From: an uncultured Pelagibacteraceae bacterium
GTDB taxonomy: Bacteria; Pseudomonadota; Alphaproteobacteria; Pelagibacterales; Pelagibacteraceae
Direction: 5' to 3'
NCBI GenBank assembly: GCA_902635845.1
Contig: CACPPK010000003.1
Location: 1-64,000 of the forward strand
Length of the DNA stretch: 64,000 nt
Shown here: positions 36,843 through 46,563 of the stretch, in pieces
Layout of the letters: each line of letters begins with the position of its first letter
Position numbering within the stretch: the first letter of the stretch is position 1
Notes under the pieces: generated by a model
Database searches by the model: none
The model's input: the letters and a program-made list of their open reading frames with translations, nothing else
What the model was told of the DNA's origin: nothing
Made by a program: the position numbers and the translations under genes

Positions 36843-37109
36843 GAATAAAATGTTAATAAATATGTATTATTTTAATTAAATTTAACAATTTAAAATTTCT
36901 TAAAATAAGCTTGTAAAACCTAGTATTTATTAACAATAATAATAAATAGGTCAAAACAATCCACAAAAAATGAAATAATTAAAAAAGCTTCATTTTTCAC
37001 AATTTTAGTTGCTTAAGATGTTAGTAAATTGTGAATATAATGTTCATAAAAATTAATCACCTTTATTCACAGGATATATTAATACTACAATAATTTATAA
37101 AGTTTTTAT
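36843..37109 (+). other. Candidate chromosomal replication origin (oriC)
   Basis: A 267-base, very AT-rich gap, the longest in the window, between divergent ppsR and hemE. It holds TTATTCACA at 37063-37071, a perfect match to the DnaA-box form TTATNCACA, and two one-mismatch boxes: TTTTTCACA at 36993-37001 and, on the minus strand, ATATTCACA at 37038-37030. A/T runs such as the TAATAATAATAAATA stretch around 36936 could be an unwinding element. Gene orientation switches from mostly leftward to rightward here. oriC lies beside hemE in Caulobacter. The strand label is arbitrary. It may also hold both flanking promoters. Confidence 0.55.
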
Positions 37110-38114
37110 ATGAAACCTTTAGACAAAGTAATTATTAACAAAGATACCTCATTTAATCCTATATGGATTATGAGGCAAGCAGGAAGATATCTTCCAGAAT
37201 TTAGAGAAATTAGAAAAGAAAACCCTAATTTTATTAATTTATGTTTAAATGATGAGCTATCATCAAAGATAACTTTACAACCTTTAAAGAGATTTGATCT
37301 AGATGCTGCAATAATATTTTCAGATATCTTGATGCTTCCTTATGGATTGGGTCAAAAAGTAGAGTTTGAGAAAAATTTTGGACCAAAGTTAGGAGAAATA
37401 AATCTAAATAAAATAGCCAAGATTGATGAAATTGACTTTGTGGAAAAAATACATCGTGTATATAAGGCAATAAAAAAAGTTAGCTCAGACCCCATTTTAA
37501 ATAATAAAAATACTATAGGTTTTGTTGGTGCTCCATGGACATTATTAGTTTATATGATTAATCTACAATCGCCTAAAAAAAATTTAAAAAAGGATTTTTT
37601 TAAGGATGAATTTTTAATAAATAGAATTTTATTAATCATTGAAAAATTTTTAAAAGTACATATCAAAAACCAGGTTGATAATGGTGCGAACATAATCCAA
37701 ATATTTGATAGTTGGGCAGGCTTATTAGATGAAAAAGATTTACCAAATTATGTTTATTCGCCAACTCTAAATTTAGTTGATTTTGTAAAATCTTTAAATG
37801 TACCAGTAATATGTTTCCCTAGAGAAATAAAAAATTATAAAGAATTTTGTGAAATTATTAAACCTGATGTTGTTAGTGTTGATTATAATGTTGACCCAAA
37901 AAAAATACTTAGGGATATTAAAATACCTATTCAAGGTGGGTTAGACCCTAAAATTTTATTAACAGACAAAGAAACTTTAAAAAAAGAAGCTTCTAAATAT
38001 TTGGAAATCTTTAAAGATCATCCGTATATATTTAATCTTGGACATGGTATTTTACCTGAGACTAATCCAGAAATGGTAGAAAACTTAATCAAAATTGTAA
38101 AAGATTTTAAATGA
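37110..38114 (+). CDS. hemE: Uroporphyrinogen decarboxylase
   Basis: Decarboxylates uroporphyrinogen III to coproporphyrinogen III. 334 residues with the signature IWIMRQAGRYLPEFREIR (residues 18-35), the catalytic Asp in AAIIFSDILMLPYGLG, GFVGAPWTLLVYMI, and GNLGHGILPETNPE-like NLGHGILPETNPEMV. It overlaps hemH by 4 bases. Rightward first gene after the proposed origin. Confidence 0.97.
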   Translation: MKPLDKVIINKDTSFNPIWIMRQAGRYLPEFREIRKENPNFINLCLNDELSSKITLQPLKRFDLDAAIIFSDILMLPYGLGQKVEFEKNFGPKLGEINLNKIAKIDEIDFVEKIHRVYKAIKKVSSDPILNNKNTIGFVGAPWTLLVYMINLQSPKKNLKKDFFKDEFLINRILLIIEKFLKVHIKNQVDNGANIIQIFDSWAGLLDEKDLPNYVYSPTLNLVDFVKSLNVPVICFPREIKNYKEFCEIIKPDVVSVDYNVDPKKILRDIKIPIQGGLDPKILLTDKETLKKEASKYLEIFKDHPYIFNLGHGILPETNPEMVENLIKIVKDFK

Positions 38115-39106
38115 TTGAAAAAAATCATCCTCCTGTAAAATTTGGTAAAACCGGCATTCTGGTGATTAATCTAGGAACACCCGACTCTACTAGTTGGCTC
38201 GATATAAGAAAATATTTAAGAGAGTTTCTTTCCGATAGAAGGGTTATCGAAGTAAACCCTGTGATTTGGCAAATAATTTTAAATGTTTTTATTTTAAATT
38301 TTAGGCCTTCCAAAACAGCGAAAGCTTATAAGGAAATATGGATTAAAGATAAAAATATGTCTCCACTTCTATATTATACAAAAAAACAAAGTGAAAAAAT
38401 TTCAAACTTAATTTCTAAAGAAAATATCATTGTAGATTTTGCAATGAGATATGGAAATCCTAGTATTAAAAGCAAGATTCAAAAATTACATGAAATGGGA
38501 TGTGAAAATTTAGTCATACTTCCTCTTTATCCACAGTATGCTGCTGCCACAACAGCAACAGTCTGTGATGAAGTTTATAGAATTTTGATGAAAATGAGAT
38601 GGCAACCCTCTTTAAAAATAATACCACATTACGAGTCTGATCCTCTTTATATTGATGCACTCGTTAATTCCATTAATAAAAAACTTAACGAAATAAATTG
38701 GAGGCCAGATTTAATTATAGCCTCTTATCATGGCATACCAAAAAAATATTTTGATAAAGGTGATCCTTACCATTGTTATTGTCATAAAACGACAAGACTT
38801 GTTTCGGAAAAATTTAGTTCAATTAAAATTAAAACTACATTTCAATCAAGATTTGGTCCACAAGAATGGCTTCAACCATATACTGACAAGACTCTAGAAA
38901 ACTTGCCCAAAGAAGGAGTCAAAAATGTTCTTACAATTTGTCCGGGGTTTTCATCTGACTGCGTCGAGACTTTGGAGGAAATTTTAATTCAGGGTAAAGA
39001 GAGTTTTATTAGTGCCGGAGGTGAAAATTTTGATATGGTTCCTTGTTTAAATGATAATGATGACCATATCATTTTATTAAAATCTTTAATTGAAAGAAAT
39101 ATTTGA
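38111..39106 (+). CDS. hemH: Ferrochelatase
   Basis: Inserts Fe2+ into protoporphyrin IX. 331 residues with VINLGTPDSTSW at the N-terminus, the metal-site histidine in IASYHGIPKKYFDKGDPYHCYCHKTTR, and the C-terminal CPGFSSDCVETLEEI signature. The four-base overlap with hemE and the 3-base gap before hemJ indicate one transcript for late heme synthesis. Confidence 0.97.
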   Translation: MIEKNHPPVKFGKTGILVINLGTPDSTSWLDIRKYLREFLSDRRVIEVNPVIWQIILNVFILNFRPSKTAKAYKEIWIKDKNMSPLLYYTKKQSEKISNLISKENIIVDFAMRYGNPSIKSKIQKLHEMGCENLVILPLYPQYAAATTATVCDEVYRILMKMRWQPSLKIIPHYESDPLYIDALVNSINKKLNEINWRPDLIIASYHGIPKKYFDKGDPYHCYCHKTTRLVSEKFSSIKIKTTFQSRFGPQEWLQPYTDKTLENLPKEGVKNVLTICPGFSSDCVETLEEILIQGKESFISAGGENFDMVPCLNDNDDHIILLKSLIERNI

Positions 39107-39109
39107 TGC

Positions 39110-39544
39110 ATGAATTCATATTTATTATTTAAATCTTTGCATTTGATTGCAGTTATTTCTTGGATGGCTGGTCTTTTGTATCTTCCTAGAATTTTTGTTT
39201 ACCACGTTGAAAATAAAGACAAAAAAGAAGCAACAGATATTTTTGAAGTTATGGAAAGAAGGTTATTTTACTACATTATGCGTCCTGCAATGATTTTTAC
39301 TTGGGTTTTTGGATTAGTATTAATTTATCTCAATGGAATAGATATTTTTTCTCAATTATGGTTTCAGATAAAAATTGTCCTAATAATTTTGTTATCAGCT
39401 TACAATGATTATCTGGGAAAATGCCTTGTTGCTCTAAAAAATTCTTCAAACACAAGATCTTCAAAATTCTTTAGAATTATTAACGAAATACCCACGGTTG
39501 TCTTAATTATTGTTGTATTTTTAGCTATTTTTAAGCCAATCTAG
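39110..39544 (+). CDS. hemJ: Protoporphyrinogen IX oxidase, HemJ type
   Basis: A 144-residue membrane protein (about four membrane segments) of the HemJ/UPF0093 family: FKSLHLIAVISWMAGLLYLPRIFVYH contains the conserved His, WxAG and LPR residues, and QLWFQIKIVLIILLSAYNDY the conserved Lys-bearing helix. HemJ oxidizes protoporphyrinogen IX in many bacteria lacking HemG/HemY. Location right after hemH supports the role and completes the hemE-hemH-hemJ set. Confidence 0.9.
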   Translation: MNSYLLFKSLHLIAVISWMAGLLYLPRIFVYHVENKDKKEATDIFEVMERRLFYYIMRPAMIFTWVFGLVLIYLNGIDIFSQLWFQIKIVLIILLSAYNDYLGKCLVALKNSSNTRSSKFFRIINEIPTVVLIIVVFLAIFKPI

Positions 39545-39610
39545 GGTTGAAATAACAACGGTAGTATATATATTAATAGCATCTGATAAGTCCTTATCTA
39601 AAAAAAAATC

Positions 39611-40879
39611 ATGAATATTCAAGAATTAAAATTAAAATCATCTGAACAGCTTATTACTCAAGCCGAAGAGCTTGGTATTGAAAATGCCAGCACACTAAGG
39701 AAACAGGAAATACTTTTTGCAATTCTTAAAAAGGTTGCCGAAAAAGAAGAAATTACTGGTGTAGGTGTTTTGCAGTTATTACAAGATGGTTTTGGTTTTT
39801 TAAGAGCAATGGAGTCAAATTATCTTCCGGGTCCAGATGATATATATGTGAGCCCAAGTCAAATTAGAAAATTTGGCTTAAGAACCGGAGATACTGTTGA
39901 GGGACCAGTTAGAGCCCCCAAAGAAGGAGAAAGATATTTTGCGTTATTACAAGTTAGTAAGATCAATTTTGAGGAACCAGAAAAAGCAAGACATAAAATC
40001 GCATTTGATAACTTAACTCCTTTATATCCAGACAAACAGTTGGTGATGGAAGTTGAAACTACAAAAGTTGAAAAAAAACAAGATTTAACACCAAGACTTA
40101 TTGATCTTGTTAGTCCAATTGGAAAGGGACAAAGATCTATAATCATTTCTCCACCTAAAGCTGGTAAGACAATGATTTTGCAAAGTATTGCAAATTCAAT
40201 AGCAAAAAATTATCCAGAATGTTATCTTATAGTATTGTTGATTGACGAACGTCCAGAAGAAGTAACAGACATGCAAAGAACTGTAAAAGGAGAAGTAATT
40301 AGCTCTACTTTTGATGAACCAGCTCAAAGGCACGTAGCAGTAGCTGAAATGGTTATTGAAAAAGCCAAAAGATTAACTGAACACAAAAAAGACGTTATAA
40401 TACTATTAGACTCTATAACAAGATTAGGAAGAGCATATAATGCAGTTATTCCGAGTTCAGGTAAAGTTCTTACAGGAGGTGTCGATGCAAATGCACTCCA
40501 GAGACCCAAAAGATTTTTTGGTGCAGCAAGAAACATTGAAGAAGGCGGTTCATTAACAATTATTTCTACAGCATTAATTGACACAGGAAGCAGAATGGAT
40601 GAGGTCATTTTTGAAGAATTTAAAGGAACAGGTAATAGTGAAACAATATTAGATAGAAAAATTGCAGATAAAAGAATATTCCCAGCAATCGATATAACTA
40701 AATCAGGAACAAGAAGAGAAGAATTGTTATTTGATAAAAATGATTTACAAAAAATGAATGTGCTTAGACGGATTATTGCCCCAATGGGAACAATGGATGC
40801 AATCGAATTTATAAATTCTAAATTAAAAGATACCAAAAATAATGCTGAGTTCTTTAATTCAATGAATAAACCAGCCTAA
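39611..40879 (+). CDS. rho: Transcription termination factor Rho
   Basis: Hexameric RNA helicase terminating transcription. 422 residues: N-terminal Rho_N ([23 protein letters not shown]), RNA-binding cold-shock fold ([33 protein letters not shown]), Walker [12 protein letters not shown] (about residue 180) and Walker [15 protein letters not shown]. Full normal length. Given the near absence of hairpin terminators in this window, Rho-dependent termination is probably the main mode here (inference). Confidence 0.97.
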   Translation: MNIQELKLKSSEQLITQAEELGIENASTLRKQEILFAILKKVAEKEEITGVGVLQLLQDGFGFLRAMESNYLPGPDDIYVSPSQIRKFGLRTGDTVEGPVRAPKEGERYFALLQVSKINFEEPEKARHKIAFDNLTPLYPDKQLVMEVETTKVEKKQDLTPRLIDLVSPIGKGQRSIIISPPKAGKTMILQSIANSIAKNYPECYLIVLLIDERPEEVTDMQRTVKGEVISSTFDEPAQRHVAVAEMVIEKAKRLTEHKKDVIILLDSITRLGRAYNAVIPSSGKVLTGGVDANALQRPKRFFGAARNIEEGGSLTIISTALIDTGSRMDEVIFEEFKGTGNSETILDRKIADKRIFPAIDITKSGTRREELLFDKNDLQKMNVLRRIIAPMGTMDAIEFINSKLKDTKNNAEFFNSMNKPA

Positions 40880-40940
40880 AATTTTTTTAATTATAATTTA
40901 GAGTTTTACAGAGACATAAATTTGAAGATATAATCTTTGA

Positions 40941-42272
40941 ATGACAATTTATGCTTTATCAAGTGGTCCAGGTATTTCCGGTGTAGCAGTTATAAGAATT
41001 TCGGGTCAAGAAACCTCAAAAGTAATCAAACTTTTAACAGGAAAAGATATCCCAAAACCCCGGGTAGCAACTCTTCGAAAAATCAATAAAATCAATACTT
41101 CTGAGCTAATTGATGAGGGGTTAATACTTTGGTTTCCTGGGCCCGAGAGCTACACAGGTGAAGATATGGCCGAAATCCAAGTCCATGGTAGCAAAGCTGT
41201 TGTGGATGCCCTGCACTCCTCCCTTTCCGACATAAAAAATTGTAGATTGGCTGAACCAGGTGAATTTACAAAATTAGCATTTCAAAATGGAAAAATAAAT
41301 TTACTTAAAGCTGAAAGTATTGCTGATTTGATTTCATCAGAAACAGAAATTCAAAGACAACAAGCAATCAAAATCATGAATGGAAAATCATCTGAACAAT
41401 TTAATTTTCTTAGAGAAAAACTTTTAAAAATTTTATCGCATGTTGAGGCGAAAATTGATTTTCCAGAGGAAGATCTGCCTAATAATATTTTAGATGAAAT
41501 TAAAATAAGTTCAGATGAAGTAATAAATAAAATTAAAAAAATATTAAATGATCAAAAAGTTGGAGAAAGAATAAGAGAAGGTTTTAAAATTGCTATTCTA
41601 GGTCCTACTAATGCTGGAAAATCTAGCCTAATGAATCATTTATCCAATCGAGATGTAGCAATTGTTTCCGAAATTGCTGGCACAACTAGAGACGTAATAG
41701 AAACACATCTCAATATAGATGGTTATCCAGTAATAATATCTGATACAGCTGGAATAAGAGATTCAAAAGACGAGATAGAAAAGAAAGGTATTAAATTATC
41801 CCTAAATAGAGCAGAAGAAGCAGATTTAAAGCTTGTTGTGGTTGATGCAAAAAGCCCTGATTTTACTGCTGTTTTGAAGGGTTTATTAGATGAAAATGCT
41901 ATATTAGTTATAAATAAGTCTGATCTTTTAAAAAAAGATATTGATCCAGAAATAAAAAAAACAAATCACGTTTTAATTTCAATTAAAGAAAATAAGAACA
42001 TCGAAGAATTAATTTTAAAAATAAAAAATAATTTAAAAAATAAATTTATTTCAAGTGATGATATTTTAATTACCAGAGAAAGACACAGACAACATTTACA
42101 ACAGTGTTTAGATCATTTAAAAAATTTTAATGAAAAAAAACAAATAGAAGATTTCGATAAAGCAGCAGAAGATCTAAGATTAGCCACTAGACATTTAGGC
42201 ATGATCGTTGGTAAAGTCGATGTTGAGGAGATATTAGGTAGTATTTTCAACGATTTTTGTATCGGTAAATAA
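40941..42272 (+). CDS. mnmE: tRNA modification GTPase MnmE
   Basis: With MnmG, installs the 5-carboxymethylaminomethyl group on wobble U34. 443 residues: N-terminal folate-binding domain (TIYALSSGPGISGVAVIRISG; GPESYTGEDMAEIQVHG), helical domain, inserted GTPase with GPTNAGKSSLMN, DTAGIRD and NKSD, and the C-terminal FCIGK whose cysteine is catalytic. Bases 41101-41220 are about 51% G+C, well above flanking sequence (35% by count on either side), without disturbing the frame. Confidence 0.97.
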   Translation: MTIYALSSGPGISGVAVIRISGQETSKVIKLLTGKDIPKPRVATLRKINKINTSELIDEGLILWFPGPESYTGEDMAEIQVHGSKAVVDALHSSLSDIKNCRLAEPGEFTKLAFQNGKINLLKAESIADLISSETEIQRQQAIKIMNGKSSEQFNFLREKLLKILSHVEAKIDFPEEDLPNNILDEIKISSDEVINKIKKILNDQKVGERIREGFKIAILGPTNAGKSSLMNHLSNRDVAIVSEIAGTTRDVIETHLNIDGYPVIISDTAGIRDSKDEIEKKGIKLSLNRAEEADLKLVVVDAKSPDFTAVLKGLLDENAILVINKSDLLKKDIDPEIKKTNHVLISIKENKNIEELILKIKNNLKNKFISSDDILITRERHRQHLQQCLDHLKNFNEKKQIEDFDKAAEDLRLATRHLGMIVGKVDVEEILGSIFNDFCIGK

Positions 42273-42328
42273 TACTTCATTTTGCTGATTTTTTTGCGTT
42301 TTTTTACCTAAATACGTTGATAATATTG

Positions 42329-42350
42329 GCTTATTTACAAAAAAATAAGC
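42329..42350 (+). other. Small hairpin in the mnmE-mnmG gap
   Basis: In the 117-base space between mnmE and mnmG, GCTTATTT (42329-42336) pairs with AAATAAGC (42343-42350) over a 6-base loop. It is not followed by a T-run, so it is not a standard intrinsic terminator. T-rich sequence lies upstream of it instead (42285-42305). It could be an mRNA-processing or stabilising element, or chance in AT-rich DNA. The remaining gap presumably holds a promoter for mnmG. Confidence 0.3.
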
Positions 42351-42389
42351 TCATCTTGTAAAATATATAATCACCTATAAATTCGGGAT

Positions 42390-44261
42390 ATGAAAAATGA
42401 TTTGTCTTTTGATGTAGTAGTAATAGGTGGTGGGCATGCAGGTTGTGAAGCAGCAGCAGCATCGGCTCGTCTAGGAGTAAACACTGCTCTATTTACTCAC
42501 AAAATAGAGACTATTGGAGAGATGTCATGTAATCCTGCAATAGGTGGTTTGGGCAAAGGTCATTTGGTTAGAGAAATAGATGCCCTTGATGGTGTTATGG
42601 GAGATGTAGCTGACAAATCAGGTATACAATTTAGATTATTAAATAGAAGTAGAGGGCCAGCTGTCAGAGGGCCAAGAACTCAATCAGATAGATCGTTATA
42701 TCGTAAATATATGCAACAAAAACTGTTAAACTACTGTAATTTAAGCGTTTTTTCAGATCCTGTAATAAAGTTTATTTTTGATAAAAATTCAATAAGTGGG
42801 TTTGTAACTAAAGAAGGTAAGAAAGTTCTATCGAATAAGATAATACTCACAACAGGCACTTTTTTAAATGGTTTGATACATATAGGTGATGAAAGAACTC
42901 CTGCAGGCAGATACGACGAGAAACCTTCAACAGGTTTGAGTGAACAATTAGCTAAATATGATTTTAAAATTGGAAGATTAAAAACTGGAACACCACCAAG
43001 ATTAGATGCTAGGACAATTAATTTTGATAACTTAGAAGAACAGTTTGCTGATGAAGATCCTTATTTTTTTTCTTTCTTAACAAAAAAAAATTTAAACAAA
43101 CAAGTGTCATGTAGAATGACGTATACAAATGAGAAGGTTCATAAAATTATAGAAAAGAATTTATCTAAGAGTGCTATGTACTCAGGTAGTATAAAAGGAG
43201 TAGGTCCAAGATATTGTCCATCTATAGAAGATAAGATAGTAAAATTTGCAGATAAAGTTCGTCACCAGATATTTTTAGAACCAGAAGGCCTAAATGATTA
43301 CACAATTTATCCAAATGGTATCTCTACATCACTACCATCAGTTGTACAACAAGAAATATGTAATAATATCAGTGGTTTAGAGAGTGTTTCAATATTAAGA
43401 CCAGGATATGCAATAGAATATGACTATGTAGATCCACGTGAACTATTCTTAACCCTTGAAACCAAGAAGATAAGCAATCTTTATCTTGCTGGTCAGATTA
43501 ATGGAACTACAGGATACGAAGAAGCTGCTGCACAAGGTCTTATAGCTGGAATAAATGCTGCTTTGTCAGTTAAAAAATTAGAGCCATTTATTCTTGATAG
43601 GTCTGATGCCTATATAGGAGTAATGATTGATGATTTAGTTACTAAAGGAGTAGCAGAACCATACCGTATGTTTACATCAAGAGCAGAATATCGATTAAGC
43701 TTGAGATCCGATAATGCTGATCAGAGACTAACAGCCAAGGGAATAGAGATTGGTTTAATAGGTGATGAAAGAAAAACGATATATTTGAGTAAATTTAAAC
43801 AAATTACTCAAATTAGCACAAAAATGATGAAATCTAAGATTTCACCATCTAAAGCAGATAAATTCGGAATTAAAATAGCCAAAGATGGAATATTGAGATC
43901 ATCTGACGAAGTATTAACTCAAAAAGGGGTAAATATGAGCAAAATTAGAGAGATATGGCCTGATATACCTTTTTTTAGTAAAGAAATTGACGAGCAAGTA
44001 GAGATTAATTCGCATTATAGAGGATATTTAAAGAAGCAAAAAGCTGATATTTTGGCATTTAAGAGAGATGAAAACCTAATTATTCCTGATAAAATTAATT
44101 ATGATGGACTATCAGGTTTATCCAATGAGGTAAAAGCCAAATTTAAGCAAATTAAACCAAAAACTATGGGCCAAGCTCTAAGAATCGATGGAATAACTCC
44201 TGCAGCTGTATATATTTTGTTGTCACACGTCAAAAGAAAGTCTATTAAGCATATAGCTTAA
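42390..44261 (+). CDS. mnmG: tRNA uridine-5-carboxymethylaminomethyl modification enzyme MnmG
   Basis: FAD-dependent partner of MnmE in U34 modification. 623 residues with the N-terminal Rossmann motif [20 protein letters not shown], the signature [37 protein letters not shown], and the C-terminal helical domain. The stop overlaps rsmG by one base (TAATG). The mnmE-mnmG-rsmG-parA-parB order beside the origin is ancient and widely kept. Confidence 0.97.
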   Translation: MKNDLSFDVVVIGGGHAGCEAAAASARLGVNTALFTHKIETIGEMSCNPAIGGLGKGHLVREIDALDGVMGDVADKSGIQFRLLNRSRGPAVRGPRTQSDRSLYRKYMQQKLLNYCNLSVFSDPVIKFIFDKNSISGFVTKEGKKVLSNKIILTTGTFLNGLIHIGDERTPAGRYDEKPSTGLSEQLAKYDFKIGRLKTGTPPRLDARTINFDNLEEQFADEDPYFFSFLTKKNLNKQVSCRMTYTNEKVHKIIEKNLSKSAMYSGSIKGVGPRYCPSIEDKIVKFADKVRHQIFLEPEGLNDYTIYPNGISTSLPSVVQQEICNNISGLESVSILRPGYAIEYDYVDPRELFLTLETKKISNLYLAGQINGTTGYEEAAAQGLIAGINAALSVKKLEPFILDRSDAYIGVMIDDLVTKGVAEPYRMFTSRAEYRLSLRSDNADQRLTAKGIEIGLIGDERKTIYLSKFKQITQISTKMMKSKISPSKADKFGIKIAKDGILRSSDEVLTQKGVNMSKIREIWPDIPFFSKEIDEQVEINSHYRGYLKKQKADILAFKRDENLIIPDKINYDGLSGLSNEVKAKFKQIKPKTMGQALRIDGITPAAVYILLSHVKRKSIKHIA

Positions 44262-44905
44262 TGGATCAAGAAATTTTAAATTCTTACTCTAGAATCAACC
44301 ACTTAAATGTTTCACGTGAAACATTTTTGGACTTTGAAAACTATATATCCTTGATTCTCGAAAAAAATAAAAAAATCAACATAATTAGCCAAAATACAGT
44401 GTCAAAAAAGACTATAATTGAGCGTCATATTATAGATTCTGCACAAATTATTGATTTTGTTGATTTAAATAGTAATACAACTACAGATATAGGTTCAGGA
44501 GGTGGTTTTCCAGGTATTATTGTGGCAATCATACTAAAAAATATGAAAAATAACATGTATGTTCATTTATATGAAAAAAGCTACCATAAAAGCCATTTTT
44601 TAAAGGAAGTGTCAGAAAAATTAAAATTAAAGACAAAAGTTTTTCAAAAAAATATTTTTGAAATAAAAAATTTAGAAACAGGTACAATAATGTCTAGAGC
44701 ATTTAAACCAATGCCGGTAGTTTTAGATTTAGTATATGAAAATTTTTCAAAATATAAAAATTTAATTTTCTTTATGGGAAAAAATGGAAAAAAAGTTTTT
44801 GAAAGTTCCAAAAAAAATTGGGAGCTGGAATTTATAGAAAAGAAAAGTTTAACAAGTGAAGACTCTTTTTTAATAAATATTAAAAAAATTAAAAAAAAAA
44901 ATTAA
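44261..44905 (+). CDS. rsmG: 16S rRNA (guanine527-N7)-methyltransferase RsmG
   Basis: Methylates G527 of 16S rRNA. 214 residues with the SAM-binding motif TDIGSGGGFPGIIVAI (about residues 77-92), and SYHKSHFLKEV and MSRAFKPMP typical of GidB. The N-terminal residues HLNVSRETFLDF are encoded by a perfect parS palindrome (44305-44326); NVSRET in GidB is the usual translation of such sites. It starts on the mnmG stop. Confidence 0.94.
   Translation: MDQEILNSYSRINHLNVSRETFLDFENYISLILEKNKKINIISQNTVSKKTIIERHIIDSAQIIDFVDLNSNTTTDIGSGGGFPGIIVAIILKNMKNNMYVHLYEKSYHKSHFLKEVSEKLKLKTKVFQKNIFEIKNLETGTIMSRAFKPMPVVLDLVYENFSKYKNLIFFMGKNGKKVFESSKKNWELEFIEKKSLTSEDSFLINIKKIKKKN
44305..44326. other. parS centromere-like site
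   Basis: Bases 44308-44323 read TGTTTCACGTGAAACA, identical to the bacterial parS consensus bound by ParB. The dyad extends perfectly to 22 bases (44305-44326, adding AAA and TTT on the sides). It lies inside rsmG and about 0.6 kb before parA. ParB loaded here spreads and, with ParA, would move the origin region; the site is about 7.2 kb from the proposed oriC. I saw no second copy in the window. Confidence 0.93.
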
Positions 44906-44926
44906 AAAGATTATAAAAAAAATTAA

Positions 44927-45721
44927 ATGCAAATAATTTCAGTTATAAATCAAAAGGGTGGGGTCGGAAAAACTACCACGGTGATAAATCTTGCTGCTGG
45001 TTTATCTCAGATAGATAAAAAAATTTTAGTAATTGACCTAGATCCGCAAGGCAACGCTACCACAGGTCTGGGATTAACTAATATGGGTAGCTCAAGTGAC
45101 ACAATCTATGGAGTATTGAATGGAACTAGAGAAATCAGTGGAGTTATCAAAAAAACACAGTTCAAAAATTTAGATATTATCACATCCAACGTAGATTTAT
45201 CAGGTTTAGAAGTAGAGACTGCTGATGACAGTAACAGAGCTTTTATACTAAAGACTAAATTAGCCGCGTATTTAAATGATTCTAGAGGGCTATATGATTA
45301 TATCTTGATTGATTGTCCGCCTTCATTGAGCTTGTTGACAATAATGGCACTTGTAAGCTCAAACTCATTATTGGTACCACTCCAAACTGAATTTTTTGCT
45401 TTAGAGGGATTAACGCAGCTAATGACAACAATCGAAAGGATAAAAGTACGTTTAAATCCTGATTTGAAAATTAGGGGTATACTTCTAACCATGTATGACA
45501 AAAGAAATAAGCTTTCGTCACAAGTTGAGAAAGAAGCGAGGGATTATTTTAGTGAAAAAGTTTATTCAACAGTCATACCAAGGAATGTCAGATTGTCAGA
45601 AGCACCCTCACATGGTATGCCAGTATTAATCTATGACAAAACATGTCCTGGAAGTAAATCTTATTTTAGTTTTACTGATGAGTTTATAAGCCAAGAGACA
45701 AAAGTTGGAAGTGCTGCTTAA
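44927..45721 (+). CDS. parA: Chromosome partitioning ATPase ParA
   Basis: Walker-type ATPase that binds DNA nonspecifically and draws ParB-parS complexes. 264 residues; deviant Walker A NQKGGVGKTTTVINLAAGL (residues 8-26), LDPQGNATTGLG, and Walker B YILIDCPPSL. It lacks an N-terminal helix-turn-helix extension, as expected for chromosomal ParA/Soj. The stop overlaps parB by one base (TAATG). Confidence 0.97.
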   Translation: MQIISVINQKGGVGKTTTVINLAAGLSQIDKKILVIDLDPQGNATTGLGLTNMGSSSDTIYGVLNGTREISGVIKKTQFKNLDIITSNVDLSGLEVETADDSNRAFILKTKLAAYLNDSRGLYDYILIDCPPSLSLLTIMALVSSNSLLVPLQTEFFALEGLTQLMTTIERIKVRLNPDLKIRGILLTMYDKRNKLSSQVEKEARDYFSEKVYSTVIPRNVRLSEAPSHGMPVLIYDKTCPGSKSYFSFTDEFISQETKVGSAA

Positions 45722-46563
45722 TGGATAAAATAAAAAAAGGGCTAGGAAGAGGACTGTCATCATTGATTGGAGAAACAAAAGTTGAGACTCAAAAAAATCA
45801 AGTATCAATTGGAGACTTGGTTCCAAATAAGTATCAACCAAGAAAAATATTTGACGAAGCTAGTTTAGAAGATCTAACCAATTCGATTAAAGAAAGAGGA
45901 ATGATACAGCCTATAATTGTTAGAAATTCAAATAATAATAGATCTAAGTTTGAAATAATTGCTGGCGAGAGAAGATGGCTAGCAGCACAAAGAGCTGGTC
46001 TGCACAATGTTCCTGTTGTCATAACAGAAGCAGATGACTTAAAATCTTTAGAATTTGCTATTGTAGAAAATGTTCAAAGGCATGACCTAAATCCTCTAGA
46101 AGAAGCGCAAGGATATAAAAGATTAATAGACGAATTTTCTTATGATCAAGAAAAGGTGTCAAAGTTCATTGGTAAGAGCAGGAGCCATATAACTAATTCT
46201 TTGCGACTCCTTACTTTACCAGATGATGTAATCAAATTAATTGAAAATCAAAAATTAACTGCAGGTCATGCAAAAGTTTTAGTAGGCCTTGAAAATGCAA
46301 GTTTTGTAGCATCAAAAATTATTGAAAAAAAACTTTCAGTAAGACAAGCTGAAAGCTTTGTACAGATTTTTAAAAAGAAAAAACAAAAATCAAAAAATGC
46401 AAAAGATACTAATATTATCGCTCTCGAATTATCTGTATCAAATAAAATAGGATTAAATGTTGATATTCAAAATAATAAAAGAAATAAAGGGAAAATAAGC
46501 TTTGAATATAAGGATTTAGATCAACTAAATAAGATAATAGATATAATAAAGTCTAATTATTAG
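45721..46563 (+). CDS. parB: Chromosome partitioning protein ParB
   Basis: CTPase and DNA clamp that loads at parS. 280 residues: N-terminal KKGLGRGLSSLIG (ParA-interacting), the CTP-binding domain VPNKYQPRKIFDEASLEDLTNSIKERGMIQPI and AGERRWLAAQRAG, the helix-turn-helix KVSKFIGKSRSHITNSLRLLTLP (about residues 142-165) and a C-terminal dimerization domain. Cognate parS lies 1.4 kb upstream in rsmG. Its 3' end overlaps convergent holA by 11 bases. Confidence 0.97.
   Translation: MDKIKKGLGRGLSSLIGETKVETQKNQVSIGDLVPNKYQPRKIFDEASLEDLTNSIKERGMIQPIIVRNSNNNRSKFEIIAGERRWLAAQRAGLHNVPVVITEADDLKSLEFAIVENVQRHDLNPLEEAQGYKRLIDEFSYDQEKVSKFIGKSRSHITNSLRLLTLPDDVIKLIENQKLTAGHAKVLVGLENASFVASKIIEKKLSVRQAESFVQIFKKKKQKSKNAKDTNIIALELSVSNKIGLNVDIQNNKRNKGKISFEYKDLDQLNKIIDIIKSNY

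Noticed and set aside
36870-36895. Cluster of TTAA tetramers resembling CtrA sites (TTAA-N7-TTAA) in the proposed origin
   Set aside because: Spacings between the tetramers are not 7 bases, and TTAA is frequent by chance in such AT-rich DNA.
40324-40836. 170-codon open frame antisense to rho
   Set aside because: Composition is the complement of the highly conserved rho gene; no family motif or ribosome-binding site.
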